64,000 bases of DNA from Opitutia bacterium (GCA_947449835.1 CANFSZ010000003.1:1-64000), one strand, 5' to 3'; shown: positions 17,486 through 25,965, numbered from the stretch's first letter. The notes: generated by a model from the sequence alone, not told the origin. Numbers and translations are program-made.

Positions 17486-18136
17486 TCATTCTACTTCCAA
17501 CACCGGACGGCAAAACGCGCCGGAGCAGCCCGGCCAATTGAGCGGGAGCGCCCAAAATTTCTGCGGCGCAGGCAGCGCGAACACTTCCTCGGGAAATTTG
17601 AGTTCTTCGACGACCCACACGCCCGCTCCAAGCAAAATCGTGTGAGTCTCGGCGTTGAGCGGTCCACTGCCTCCAATCGAATAATGGTCGATGCCCACGC
17701 CACGCACCCCGCGCTCGACGAGCCAGCGCGCGCCCGAGGGATCGACAAACGGCGAACGATAAAGCCACTCGTCGGTCATCGCCCGACGCTCACCCCAACC
17801 TGTCGCCAACAACGCAATTTCCCCCGCGAGCAGCCCCGGCAATTTCGCCGCGAGCAACTCCGCCGTGATCGGCGCCACCGGCGCTAAGCCACGCACATCG
17901 CCAATCCGCGCCGGCCCGACAAACGTCTCCAGCGGCAAATCCGAAATACTTCGACCACCCGCGATTTTGTGCAGCGGGGCATCGAGATGGCTACCGGTGT
18001 GCGTCGCCATCGCGATTTCCTCCATGCGCCAACCGTCAGCCGGATGATCCGCCGTGCGCCGAAACGACACCGACGGGTGCACGGGGCAATTAGGCGCGCG
18101 ATCAAAAAGAGGTTGAGACAGGTCAATGAGACGCAT
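17486..18136 (-). CDS. Cyclase-family metal-dependent hydrolase (kynurenine formamidase-like)
   Basis: From ATG 18136 the protein reads MRLIDLSQPLFDRAPNCPVHP and contains HTGSHLDAPLH (about residue 47), the HxGxHxDxPxH metal motif of the cyclase/formamidase family. Members hydrolyse N-formylkynurenine, isatin or related cyclic amides. At 216 residues it is full length. The track extension to 18424 is a shadow. It precedes the enolase-superfamily gene on the same strand; no kynurenine pathway genes are nearby, so the substrate is open. Confidence 0.85.
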   Translation of the reverse strand: MRLIDLSQPLFDRAPNCPVHPSVSFRRTADHPADGWRMEEIAMATHTGSHLDAPLHKIAGGRSISDLPLETFVGPARIGDVRGLAPVAPITAELLAAKLPGLLAGEIALLATGWGERRAMTDEWLYRSPFVDPSGARWLVERGVRGVGIDHYSIGGSGPLNAETHTILLGAGVWVVEELKFPEEVFALPAPQKFWALPLNWPGCSGAFCRPVLEVE

Positions 18137-18278
18137 GGGGGAAACGATTTGAAAGATAGGGGCGAAAGCCGCCCCCACGACGCCAAACGGCCGCCTGAGA
18201 GGCAATCGCCGAGTGTTTCCTGCCGAGGCCGGACGGAAGCGGATTTGCGTTTTTATCCGCGCCGCGTAGTCTACCCAC
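18137..18278. promoter_or_regulatory. Divergent intergenic region (cyclase / SOUL)
   Basis: These 142 bp separate two divergently transcribed genes and should hold both promoters. I find no convincing sigma-70 pair, palindrome or riboswitch-like fold by eye. Confidence 0.4.
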
Positions 18279-18827
18279 ATGCCCCGATTACTCCTCGTTC
18301 TCGCCTTTTTCACCCCCTTCCTGCCCATGTCCGCCCAAGAAGCCTTCCCGCCAACCGCGCCCGGCACCGCAGAATTAAAAACCCTGCCCGCCGGCGTGCT
18401 CCTCCGATCTGCCGGACGCGGCAACTACTTCGACGGCGCGGATAATCTCTTCGGCCCGCTTTTCCGCTACATCTCGCGCCACAAGATCGCCATGACAACG
18501 CCGGTCGAAGCGCGTATCAACGACGCCGCGATGTATTTCTGGGTGGCCACGAGCGAACGCGCCAAAGTCGCCGGCAATGAATCCGGGGTCGAAGTGATCA
18601 ACGTACCCGAGCGCCACGTCGCAAGCCGCGGCGAACGCGGTGGCTACTCGCGGGAGAATTTCGAAAAAGCCCGCGTTGCGTTACTGGCTTGGATGGCGGA
18701 TCAAAAACCAGCGATCGAACCCGCCGGCGAAGCCTATGGCGTGTATTGGAACGCGCCCTACGTACCGTTTTTCATGAAGCGCTTTGAGGTCCACGTGCCA
18801 GTAAAAATGGCCAAAACTCTACCTTGA
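18279..18827 (+). CDS. Exported SOUL heme-binding family protein
   Basis: A signal peptide (MPRLLLVLAFFTPFLPMSAQ) precedes a compact SOUL/HBP domain. ISRHKIAMTTPV (about residues 66-77) and the terminal YWNAPYVPFFMKRFEVHVPV are the family's most conserved strands. SOUL domains bind heme or other tetrapyrroles in some members, but many bacterial ones are uncharacterised. The 182-residue length is normal. It appears to be a single-gene unit, with an unrelated convergent gene downstream. Confidence 0.88.
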   Translation: MPRLLLVLAFFTPFLPMSAQEAFPPTAPGTAELKTLPAGVLLRSAGRGNYFDGADNLFGPLFRYISRHKIAMTTPVEARINDAAMYFWVATSERAKVAGNESGVEVINVPERHVASRGERGGYSRENFEKARVALLAWMADQKPAIEPAGEAYGVYWNAPYVPFFMKRFEVHVPVKMAKTLP

Positions 18828-18863
18828 GCGAAAACGGCGGATGGATGGGAAGGCGTTAGAAAA

Positions 18864-20144
18864 TCAATCCGCCTGGATGGAACTCGAAACCATTTCTCGA
18901 CACAGCGTGATCACGCATTCGAGGTGACGCGTTTGCGGAAATAGGTCGAAGGGCTGGACGTCGGTGAGCACGTATCCGGCCGCGAGGAAGCCTTTGAGGT
19001 CGCGCATCTGGGTCGCGGGATCGCAACTCACGTAAACGACCGTGCGCGGGCCGAAGGCGAAAAGTTGGTTGAGAAACGATTCGTCGCAGCCTTTGCGCGG
19101 GGGATCGATGATGACAGCGGTGTCGGCGGGCGCGAAGATCGGATCGAGTCCGGCGAAAATCGTCGCGGCGTCGCCCGCTTGAAACGTGGCGTTGGTGATG
19201 CGATTAGCTTCGGCGTTTTGGCGGGCGAAACGAATCGAGGACTCACTGAGTTCGATGCCGGCGACGCGTTCAAAAGCGGGCGCAGCGCTGAGTGCGAAAA
19301 GTCCGCTGCCGCAATACGCGTCGACGAGAAACCGCGCGCCCCCAGCGGCGGCGCGCGCGCGCACGTAGGCGGTGAAGGCGGGCAAGATAAACGGGTTGTT
19401 TTGGAAAAAATCGCGCGCCAAGAAGCGGAGTTTTAAGTCACCGACGGTTTCAGTGATGATCGCTTCGTAGTCGGTGGTGACTTGGCCGCCGGCATCGCGG
19501 AGCAGGAGTGTGGCGGCGCGCACATATTCACCGGTCGCGGCGCGGGTGTGGATGGCGGCGCGCGCGACGGGGAGTTTTGCATTGATGGCGTCGGTCGCGA
19601 TGTCGCAGCGCGGGACGTCGATGATGTCGAAGCGCGTGCCTTGGCGCAGAAAACCGATGGGCGGCGGCGTGGCCGGGTCGCGCGGCGGATTAAAATGCGG
19701 GGTGATTTTCGAGCGGTAGCCGTAGGGTTTGGGCGAACCGATGACGGGGTTCACGGCGTGCGTGACGCCGGCCATGTGTTCGAGCAATTCGGCGACTTGG
19801 CGCTGTTTCCACAAGAGCTGCTCAGAGTAAGTGAAATGCTGATATTGGCAGCCGCCGCAGCGGGTGAAAAGCGGGCACACGGGCGCGATGCGATGCGGCG
19901 AAGGCGCGAGGACGGAAACGAGATCCGCCTCGGAGTAATTCTTGTGGTTGCGAAAAATGCGGGCGCGGACGCGTTCGCCGGGCAGACAGAAAGGCACCAT
20001 GATGACCCATTTGGCGGCGGGGTCTTCCGGATGTGGAACGCGCGCCAGGCCCACGCCGTGGTTGGTGAGCGTGGCAATCTCCAGCTCGAGCTCGGTGTGA
20101 TACGGGAACGGGAGGTCGTTGGATTTCTTTTTGGGTTTTACCAC
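18864..20144 (-). CDS. rlmD: RlmD/TrmA-family 23S rRNA (uracil-C5)-methyltransferase
   Basis: The protein has an N-terminal TRAM-like stretch, a [4Fe-4S] motif CPLFTRCGGCQYQ with a further Cys in PRCDIATDAIN, a SAM fold (FLVDAYCGSGLFALSAA) and the catalytic VYVSCDPATQ near the C-terminus. This matches RlmD-type m5U methyltransferases. The assignment to U1939 is by family only. The start is unclear: the track's 20249 runs through a repeat element and gives a low-complexity ETHEKRILFVFFAFVYFVFLVV leader. I choose GTG 20144 at the repeat's edge. It diverges from a TrmH-type gene. Confidence 0.85.
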   Translation of the reverse strand: MVKPKKKSNDLPFPYHTELELEIATLTNHGVGLARVPHPEDPAAKWVIMVPFCLPGERVRARIFRNHKNYSEADLVSVLAPSPHRIAPVCPLFTRCGGCQYQHFTYSEQLLWKQRQVAELLEHMAGVTHAVNPVIGSPKPYGYRSKITPHFNPPRDPATPPPIGFLRQGTRFDIIDVPRCDIATDAINAKLPVARAAIHTRAATGEYVRAATLLLRDAGGQVTTDYEAIITETVGDLKLRFLARDFFQNNPFILPAFTAYVRARAAAGGARFLVDAYCGSGLFALSAAPAFERVAGIELSESSIRFARQNAEANRITNATFQAGDAATIFAGLDPIFAPADTAVIIDPPRKGCDESFLNQLFAFGPRTVVYVSCDPATQMRDLKGFLAAGYVLTDVQPFDLFPQTRHLECVITLCREMVSSSIQAD

Positions 20145-20219
20145 AAGAAACACAAAATACACGAAAGCGAAGAAGACGAAGAGGATTCTTTTTTCGTGTG
20201 TTTCGCGGGTTTCATGGTG
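20140..20219. repeat. Imperfect palindromic dispersed-repeat-like element
   Basis: A left arm ACCACAAGAAACACAAAATACACGAAA is mirrored by a right arm whose reverse complement agrees at 19 of 27 positions, including a perfect inner ACACGAAA/TTTCGTGT pair (20159-20166 and 20192-20199). The spacer is purine-rich (GAAGAAGACGAAGAGG). It fills almost the whole gap between two divergent methyltransferase genes, and both ORF-track translations across it give K/T/R/F-rich junk. It resembles small REP/MITE-like repeats; only one copy is visible here. Confidence 0.6.
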
Positions 20220-20229
20220 CGCTGGAGGC

Positions 20230-21042
20230 GTGGCTCCCGAAAAAATCACCAGTCTCCAGAATCCGCGCGTGAAACAACTCGTGAAATTGCGCGACCGCCG
20301 GCCGCGCGACGAAGCGGGTGTATTTCTCGTCGAAGGCTATCGGGAAATTCGCCGAGCGCTGGAAAAAGGCGTGAAGCTACAAGAAATTTATTTTTCTCCC
20401 GAATGGTTTTTGGGCGAGAACGAGCCGGCCTTGATTGCGCAAGCCGAAGCGGCCGGCGCGGTGGCGTTTGAGCTGACGAAAGATGCTTTTACCAAAGTGG
20501 CTTATCGGGAACGGCCCGATGGATTACTCGCGGTGGCGCCGCAATGGCGGCGGGCGTTGGCCGATCTGCCGGTGAAGGCAAATCCCTTTTACCTCGTGGT
20601 CGAAGCGATCGAGAAGCCGGGAAATCTCGGCACGATTTTGCGCAGCGCGGACGCCGCGGGCTGCGACGCGGTGATCGTGTGTGATCCCGTGACAGATATT
20701 TTTAATCCGAATGTTGTGCGTGCTTCGACCGGCGTTTTGTTTTCCGTGCCGCTAGTGGTGGAAGAAAGCACGCGCGTGCAGGCGTGGTTGCGGGAAAACG
20801 GCGTGCGTTCCGTAGCGACGACGCCCGCCGCGGAAAAAATTTACTCGGATGTCGATCTGCGCGGTCCGCTCGCGGTGGTGATGGGCAGCGAACAATACGG
20901 TTTAAGTAAATTCTGGCTGGAAAACTGCGATGTGCCCGTGCGCATTCCGATGGCGGGACAGGCGGATTCGTTGAATGTCGCGATGGCGACCATCATCACG
21001 CTGTTCGAGGCCGTGCGACAGCGGGACGGCGGGAAAACTTAA
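20230..21042 (+). CDS. TrmH-family (SPOUT) RNA 2'-O-ribose methyltransferase
   Basis: SPOUT motifs are clear: EKPGNLGTILRSADAAG (motif 1), VMGSEQYGLSKFW (motif 2) and IPMAGQADSLNVAMATII (motif 3), forming the knotted SAM site. An N-terminal substrate-binding part begins ITSLQNPRVKQLVKLRDRRPR. It methylates ribose in rRNA or tRNA; the exact nucleotide is not assignable. GTG 20230 keeps the conserved ITSLQNPR and avoids the repeat-derived leader of the track ORF (20119). A GGAGG sits only 1 nt before the GTG, too close to be a normal RBS. Its 3' end overlaps the convergent VUT gene by 4 bp. Confidence 0.85.
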   Translation: MAPEKITSLQNPRVKQLVKLRDRRPRDEAGVFLVEGYREIRRALEKGVKLQEIYFSPEWFLGENEPALIAQAEAAGAVAFELTKDAFTKVAYRERPDGLLAVAPQWRRALADLPVKANPFYLVVEAIEKPGNLGTILRSADAAGCDAVIVCDPVTDIFNPNVVRASTGVLFSVPLVVEESTRVQAWLRENGVRSVATTPAAEKIYSDVDLRGPLAVVMGSEQYGLSKFWLENCDVPVRIPMAGQADSLNVAMATIITLFEAVRQRDGGKT

Positions 21043-21566
21043 ATCGAGGTCGGCGGCGCGAGCCGATTCACCAGCACGCGGTACGGCGGGAGCAACGCGA
21101 GCGCCATGAAAAGTTTCACGCCAAGATCGCCTACAGCGAGTGGAAGCCAAGCAATCGCCGAACCCGCAAAAGCGACACCGAAGAAAATCGATGTGTCGAC
21201 GACGGACGCCGCAGCAGAACCAAAGAGCGGCGCCTTCCACCAACTCGCGCGACGCAGCCGGTTGAAGACGGCGACGTCGAGGAGTTGCGATATAATAAAA
21301 GCCGCGCCGGAAGCGAACGCGATGCGGGCGGGCGCAAACAGCGCAGAAAGAATCAGCCCAACCGAAAAACCCACCCAAGCGACGCGACGCGCGAGCGCAG
21401 GACCGGAAGTGCGGTTGCAAACATCGGTGACAAAATACGCCACCGGGTACGAGAACGCGCCCCACGTGAGCCACGAATTAATCGGAAACTGCACGAGCAG
21501 ATTGGATACGAGTACGATCGCGGACATCGCGAGCGCGGGCGGTAGAATTTGGCGGACGGTCATCAT
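21039..21566 (-). CDS. VUT-family (YhhQ-like) queuosine-precursor transporter
   Basis: The 175-residue membrane protein has about six hydrophobic spans. Landmarks are TWGAFSYPVAYFVTDVCNR, FASGAAFIISQLLDVAVFN and SVVDTSIFFGVAF, typical of the VUT/DUF165 family that imports preQ0/preQ1 or related 7-deazaguanines. Its first ATG overlaps the stop of oleD (ATGATGA), so translation is probably coupled. The track start at 21764 lies within oleD and is a shadow. queC and queE are about 5.5 kb away, so this genome may both make and salvage the precursor. Confidence 0.8.
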   Translation of the reverse strand: MMTVRQILPPALAMSAIVLVSNLLVQFPINSWLTWGAFSYPVAYFVTDVCNRTSGPALARRVAWVGFSVGLILSALFAPARIAFASGAAFIISQLLDVAVFNRLRRASWWKAPLFGSAAASVVDTSIFFGVAFAGSAIAWLPLAVGDLGVKLFMALALLPPYRVLVNRLAPPTSI

Positions 21567-22702
21567 CGAGAGATGGAGGAGAAAGTTGATTTTTCGGCGC
21601 GAAGCGAGGCCACGAGTTCGGCGGTGCCCGCCGCCATGCTGATGCGCGGCGTGTAACCCAGATCGCGACGCGCGGCGGTGAGGTCGAACCAATGATCTTT
21701 GGCAAGTTCCGCGGCGATGAAACGCGTCATGGGCGGTTCGCCGCGGAGCGGAAAAAACCGCCAAGCGGTTTCGCAGAACGCACCCAGTGTACTCGCTGTG
21801 CGCAGAGAAATTTTTCGGGTGACCGGCGGTTCACCGAGGGCAACGAGCAGCTCATTAATCCAAGTCCAAAGATAAACCGGTTCGCCGTTCGTGATAAAAA
21901 AAGCTCGTCCGCCGACAGATGGCCGCGACATCGCTGGGTGCTGGACTGGTTCTGCGCGCGTAGTTTGGCCACCGCGAGTGTCACCTATTGGGTGACACTG
22001 GGTGAGGTTGTATTCGGCGATGAGGTGGGCGTCGACAGCGTTTTCGACGTGGACCATGTCGACTTGGTTTTGTCCGTCGCCGACGATGCGGAGCCGGCCG
22101 GCGCGCGCGCGGGCGAGCACTCGGGGCACCAAATGGGGATCACCGACGCCCCAAATGAGATGCGGTCGTAGAGCGACCGTGCGAAGCGATGAGCTATGGG
22201 CGGCGAGAACCTCGCGTTCGGCGAGGGCTTTGGTGAGGGGGTAAGGGCTCGGGCACGCGGTGGTGAGCGGGAGCGATTCGTCGGCGCCGACAAGCGCGCG
22301 GCCGTTGTAAACGACGCTCGGGGTGCTCGTGTGGATAAAGTGTCGGACGCCGTGCTCACTCGCTCCTGCGAGCAGAGCGCGCGTGCCGAGGACATTGGTG
22401 CGGAAAAAATCGTCGTGGCGACCCCAGACGCCGACTTTGGCCGCGGTGTGGAAAATGGTGGTGATGCCGGCGCAGGCTGCTTGGACGGTGGGAGCGTCGT
22501 CGAGCGTAGCGCGGATAAAACGAACCCCGCGTTTTTCTAAGTCCGGCGCGGGGGTGCGGCCGAGAATGGTCACGGAGCGTCCGGCCGCGAGCAGGCGTTC
22601 AACGAGTCGGCGACCCAGAAAACCCGTGCCGCCCGTGACGAGGACGCGGGAAGGCGCCGGCGAACGAGACACAACCGGCGCGTTGAATGGAGAAGCAGGC
22701 AT
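21563..22702 (-). CDS. oleD: OleD-like NAD(P)-dependent 2-alkyl-3-ketoalkanoate reductase
   Basis: This extended SDR/3-beta-HSD-type protein has the cofactor motif VLVTGGTGFLGRRL (about residue 19), the IFHTAAKVGVWG strand and catalytic YPLTK. The HTAAKVGVWG...FFRTNVLGT pattern and its position directly after an OleC homologue (11 bp) support OleD, which reduces the OleA condensation product to a beta-hydroxy acid. I start at ATG 22702; the track's 22759 overlaps oleC. OleA and OleB are not in the window. Confidence 0.82.
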   Translation of the reverse strand: MPASPFNAPVVSRSPAPSRVLVTGGTGFLGRRLVERLLAAGRSVTILGRTPAPDLEKRGVRFIRATLDDAPTVQAACAGITTIFHTAAKVGVWGRHDDFFRTNVLGTRALLAGASEHGVRHFIHTSTPSVVYNGRALVGADESLPLTTACPSPYPLTKALAEREVLAAHSSSLRTVALRPHLIWGVGDPHLVPRVLARARAGRLRIVGDGQNQVDMVHVENAVDAHLIAEYNLTQCHPIGDTRGGQTTRAEPVQHPAMSRPSVGGRAFFITNGEPVYLWTWINELLVALGEPPVTRKISLRTASTLGAFCETAWRFFPLRGEPPMTRFIAAELAKDHWFDLTAARRDLGYTPRISMAAGTAELVASLRAEKSTFSSISR

Positions 22703-22713
22703 GAGGGGTGCGT

Positions 22714-24363
22714 TCACAGCGAAGTAGCGCACTCGTAACCTTGGGCGGTAGCGGCCCAAGCGGTGAGCGTGAGGCGATGAATTTTGGCGTTGTGCCGAAC
22801 GTCGACGGGGAACGCGGGGTGAAAATAAAAACGCTGGATCGCCGCAGTGTAAGGTTGCGCGAGAGCGAGGGCGCGCAGCTCACGCGCAAGGACGCGGGCG
22901 TCGGCGGAATTGCGCACGTGGGTTTCGATCACGATAGCGGGTAACTGTTCAGGTGCGCGGCCGAGGCCAATAAGCGCGCAGCGTGTAGCGCGCGGGTGCG
23001 TGCGAAAAACCTGCTCGCAAGGTTCAGTGTATAAAATGCCTTGAGCGGTGATGACGCGTTCGGCTTTGCGACCGCAAAACCAAAGCCGGCCTGCGGCATC
23101 CAGCGTGCCGCAATCGCCGAGACGATGATAAGTGCCTTCGGCCGAAGAAATTTTGGCGAGCGCCGTAGCAGCCGGGAGCGCATCATACGCGCGCGTGACA
23201 ACCGGACCGGTGGCAATGATTTCGCCGATCTCGCCGGCGGGAAGTTCGTGAGCGTCGGCCAAGGTGGCGAGAGGCGCGTCTGTGGGGGCGATGATTTTAA
23301 CGGTGATCTCCTGCACGGGGCGACCCACGCACGCTCCGAGGCCACGGGCGGCGGCGATTTCATCGGCGGAAACACTGGCGAGAGGCAAAGATTCGGTCGC
23401 GCCGTATGGACTGTGAAGTTGGCCGTGCGTTAAAAAAACGCGCGATGAGTTCCAGAGCGACGCGGGGACCGGAGCGCCGGCGCATAAAACGCGACGAAGC
23501 GTCGGCAGGGTGATTTTTTGCGCGATACAGTGGTCGCCGATTTTTTTCCAGAGCGTGGGCGAGCCGAAGGACGTGGTGATATTTTCCTGGCGGATGGCTT
23601 GGACGATCGCGGCGGGATCGAGGGCGGCGGGGCGCTTGGGGTCGATCTCGGGAACGATGGTGGTCAGGCCCAGCGCGGGGTTGAACAACGCGAAGATAGG
23701 CAACAACGGCAGATCAATCTCACCGGGACGAATGTCGTAGGTGGCGCGGATGAGGCGGACTTGGGCGTCGAAGTGGCCGTGTTCGTAGACGACGCCTTTG
23801 GGGGCTCCCGTGGAACCCGAAGTAAAAAGAATAGCCGCAAGATCAGTGACGCGACTGTGAACGAGCGGAGCAGACGCGGCAGAAAATCGCGCACCGGGAA
23901 ACGTGAGACGCGCCGTAAGGGAACCGCTCGCGGGCACGCGGATTTTCACCGTGGCAAACGCTCGCCGGCAGACGTGGCTAAGGAAGCGCGCGAGCGGCAG
24001 ACCGACAAGCGCGCGGGGACGGGAGCGCTCGACGCAGGTGAGGAAATTTTTTAGCCCCATGCCGGGATCAATGACGACCGGAACGGCACCGATTGAAAAA
24101 AGCGCGAAGGCCGCGGCAATGAGAGGCAGGCCTTGGCGGACCATGACCAAGGTGCGGTCACCGGGCTGGATGCCAGCGTCGGTGAGTTTTTTTTGCCACG
24201 CGGCGACCTCGGCGGCGAGTTCGGCGAACGTGAGGGTAAGATAATCAATGCCGCCCGTGGGCGTGCGGCCGCGGGGGATTTTGAGGGCGGCGGTCGTGGG
24301 CGCGGACGTAGCCATGAGCCCGAGGTGGCGGGCGATGTTGGCGTTGGCGGCGGAGGCGATCAC
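22714..24363 (-). CDS. oleC: OleC-like beta-lactone synthetase (AMP-binding superfamily)
   Basis: An ANL adenylate-forming enzyme with P-loop ILFTSGSTGAPKGV, the YGATES motif, and the OleC-typical FALFNPALGLTT and terminal PVDVRHNAKIHR. OleC converts a 2-alkyl-3-hydroxy acid to a cis-beta-lactone using ATP. GTG 24363 keeps the family's NIARHL opening and gives 549 residues, the usual length; ATG 24315 is the alternative. The track's 24672 start crosses a terminator and the next gene. That terminator ends about 40 bp upstream, so oleC needs its own promoter in a very small space. Confidence 0.85.
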   Translation of the reverse strand: MIASAANANIARHLGLMATSAPTTAALKIPRGRTPTGGIDYLTLTFAELAAEVAAWQKKLTDAGIQPGDRTLVMVRQGLPLIAAAFALFSIGAVPVVIDPGMGLKNFLTCVERSRPRALVGLPLARFLSHVCRRAFATVKIRVPASGSLTARLTFPGARFSAASAPLVHSRVTDLAAILFTSGSTGAPKGVVYEHGHFDAQVRLIRATYDIRPGEIDLPLLPIFALFNPALGLTTIVPEIDPKRPAALDPAAIVQAIRQENITTSFGSPTLWKKIGDHCIAQKITLPTLRRVLCAGAPVPASLWNSSRVFLTHGQLHSPYGATESLPLASVSADEIAAARGLGACVGRPVQEITVKIIAPTDAPLATLADAHELPAGEIGEIIATGPVVTRAYDALPAATALAKISSAEGTYHRLGDCGTLDAAGRLWFCGRKAERVITAQGILYTEPCEQVFRTHPRATRCALIGLGRAPEQLPAIVIETHVRNSADARVLARELRALALAQPYTAAIQRFYFHPAFPVDVRHNAKIHRLTLTAWAATAQGYECATSL

Positions 24364-24399
24364 AGGGGCGCAGGTTTGCCGATGGCGCGAGTGGAGCAA

Positions 24400-24426
24400 A
24401 GAAAAACCCCGCAGATGCGCGGGGTT
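24400..24426 (-). terminator. Rho-independent terminator of the small lipoprotein gene
   Basis: On the minus strand AACCCCGC and GCGGGGTT form a perfect 8-bp stem around a 6-nt loop, followed by TTTTTC. It lies about 50 nt after the lipoprotein stop codon and immediately before oleC, separating the two transcripts. Confidence 0.8.
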
Positions 24427-24473
24427 GAGAAGATCAAGCGCCGTTGGACGACGCGAACATTCGCCCAGAAAGC

Positions 24474-24731
24474 TCAGTAATCGTGGAGCGTGATGAGGCC
24501 CCAGAGAATCGTGGTTTTGGTGCCGGAGGGGTTGCCGAGGCCGACGATTTTGGTGGTGTCGGCCGCGAACGTTTGCGGGGCGGGGGGTTGAAAAGAGTTG
24601 GTGGCCACGGTGACAGCGCCACCAAGCACGGTGGTTTCTTTGCCGCCGCTGGGCGTGGTGCGGGTAGCACAACCCGCGAGGAAGGACAACGTGGCGGCCA
24701 GAATGAGCGCGAGGGGGAGTTTAGTTTTCAT
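24474..24731 (-). CDS. Small lipoprotein (85 aa)
   Basis: Only the C-terminal 85 residues of track ORF 24474-25232 are real; the rest is an antisense shadow of RNase D. From ATG 24731 the leader MKTKLPLALILAATLSFLAGC ends in a lipobox (FLAGC), so the mature protein should be lipid-anchored at Cys21. The remainder is Thr/Gly-rich and ends TKTTILWGLITLHDY, a pattern seen in small lipoproteins of unknown role. It starts 19 bp downstream of the RNase D stop. Confidence 0.7.
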   Translation of the reverse strand: MKTKLPLALILAATLSFLAGCATRTTPSGGKETTVLGGAVTVATNSFQPPAPQTFAADTTKIVGLGNPSGTKTTILWGLITLHDY

Positions 24732-24750
24732 CAACGAGGCTGGGGTAAGA

Positions 24751-25965
24751 TCAGTTAGGTTGGAGAGATGGGATAGAACGAAGAAGGGTGGCCTGCCAAG
24801 GGAGAAGCACGTCGTCGAGCGCGGCGGGGGCGTGGGCGAGTTGAGCGAGTTGGGCGCGATTGGCGATGAGCGTGGCTTCGATGGCGAGGGTGGCGGCGAT
24901 GCGATCACGGTCTTCTTTGATGCGCTCGAGACGAGCGAGCTCGGTCTGGGTGAGCGAGCGGCGATTGGTGTCGCGACCGGGACGACGCGGGAGGGTTTCC
25001 GGGTCGCGTTCAAAACCAGCACGAAGGGCGGCGCTGAGCGAGCCGATGAGACGGTCATGGCGTTTACCGAGATTAACCTGTGCGAGGATGGCTTCCTCGG
25101 TCTGGCCGTCCTCGGCGGCGTAGGCGATGTCGAGGAGGAGGTCGTTGTTGCAGACTTTGAAAGGAGGTGTGTCGATGCGCTCGGCGCTGGTCTCGCGCCA
25201 GTGCCAGACGGCGTGGAGAACGGGCAAGCCACGGGCGCGGAGGCGTTCGCTGCGGCCGATGCGCCAGTCGTGTTCGGTGGCGGGAGCGAAACCCGAAGTG
25301 CCGGCTTCGATCTGCGCCGTGCATTGTTGGTCGAGCCAATCTAGGCGATCGAGGGCGGCGAGTTCGCGGGTGAGGAGATCGCGCAATGCGGGCAGGTACC
25401 AGACGTCGAGGCAGGCGTAATCGAGGAGTTTAGGCGTGATGGGGCGGCGGGACCAGTTGGCTTTTTGGCCGTCTTTGTCGAGTTGAACGTCGAAATGTTC
25501 TTCGAGGAGCGCCGCGAGACCGATGCGTTGGCGCCCGAGCAGTTGGGCGGCGAGCATGGTGTCAAAAATACTTTTAGCGCGGAAGCCGCAGCGATCGTGC
25601 AAGAGCCGCAGATCGAAATCGCTTCCGTGCATTATGAGATGAAGTTCCGCGAGACGTTTCCAAAGCGGCTCAAGGTCGAGACCGGGCGCAAGGGCATCGA
25701 CCAAGAAAACCTCTCCGTCGACGAGAAACTGCAGCAAGCAAACACGGACCTTGTAATGATACATGTTGTCCGCCTCGGTATCGAGGGAGACTTCGTCGAC
25801 GCGGTCGAGCGCCGCCAGCAACGCGGTGAGCGCGCCGGGTTGCTCGATGAGCGTGAAGCTCGCAGGTCGCGCAGAAGGCGGCGCCACGCGCGACGGGGAG
25901 CGCGGAGCAGTGGAATCGACGCCGAGAAGACGGCGCACGGTGGACGGCAGAAAACGGGAGATCAT
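24751..25965 (-). CDS. rnd: Ribonuclease D
   Basis: A DEDDy 3'-5' exonuclease: SLDTEAD (ExoI, about residue 60), MHGSDFDLRLLHDRCG (ExoII) and YACLDVWYL (ExoIII with Tyr). HRDC-type helical regions follow. RNase D trims the 3' ends of tRNA precursors and other stable RNAs. The 404-residue length is normal; a basic proline-rich stretch of about 35 residues precedes the catalytic domain. It is followed by the small lipoprotein gene on the same strand. Confidence 0.9.
   Translation of the reverse strand: MISRFLPSTVRRLLGVDSTAPRSPSRVAPPSARPASFTLIEQPGALTALLAALDRVDEVSLDTEADNMYHYKVRVCLLQFLVDGEVFLVDALAPGLDLEPLWKRLAELHLIMHGSDFDLRLLHDRCGFRAKSIFDTMLAAQLLGRQRIGLAALLEEHFDVQLDKDGQKANWSRRPITPKLLDYACLDVWYLPALRDLLTRELAALDRLDWLDQQCTAQIEAGTSGFAPATEHDWRIGRSERLRARGLPVLHAVWHWRETSAERIDTPPFKVCNNDLLLDIAYAAEDGQTEEAILAQVNLGKRHDRLIGSLSAALRAGFERDPETLPRRPGRDTNRRSLTQTELARLERIKEDRDRIAATLAIEATLIANRAQLAQLAHAPAALDDVLLPWQATLLRSIPSLQPN

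Noticed and set aside
18864-20249. N-terminal hydrophobic leader of the RlmD-like protein as a membrane anchor
   Set aside because: The FVFFAFVYFVFLVV stretch is a translation of the palindromic repeat and is not expected in a cytoplasmic RNA methyltransferase.
22330-22338. Perfect DnaA box TGTGGATAA
   Set aside because: A single copy inside the oleD coding sequence with no cluster of boxes or AT-rich unwinding region. Chance is likely.
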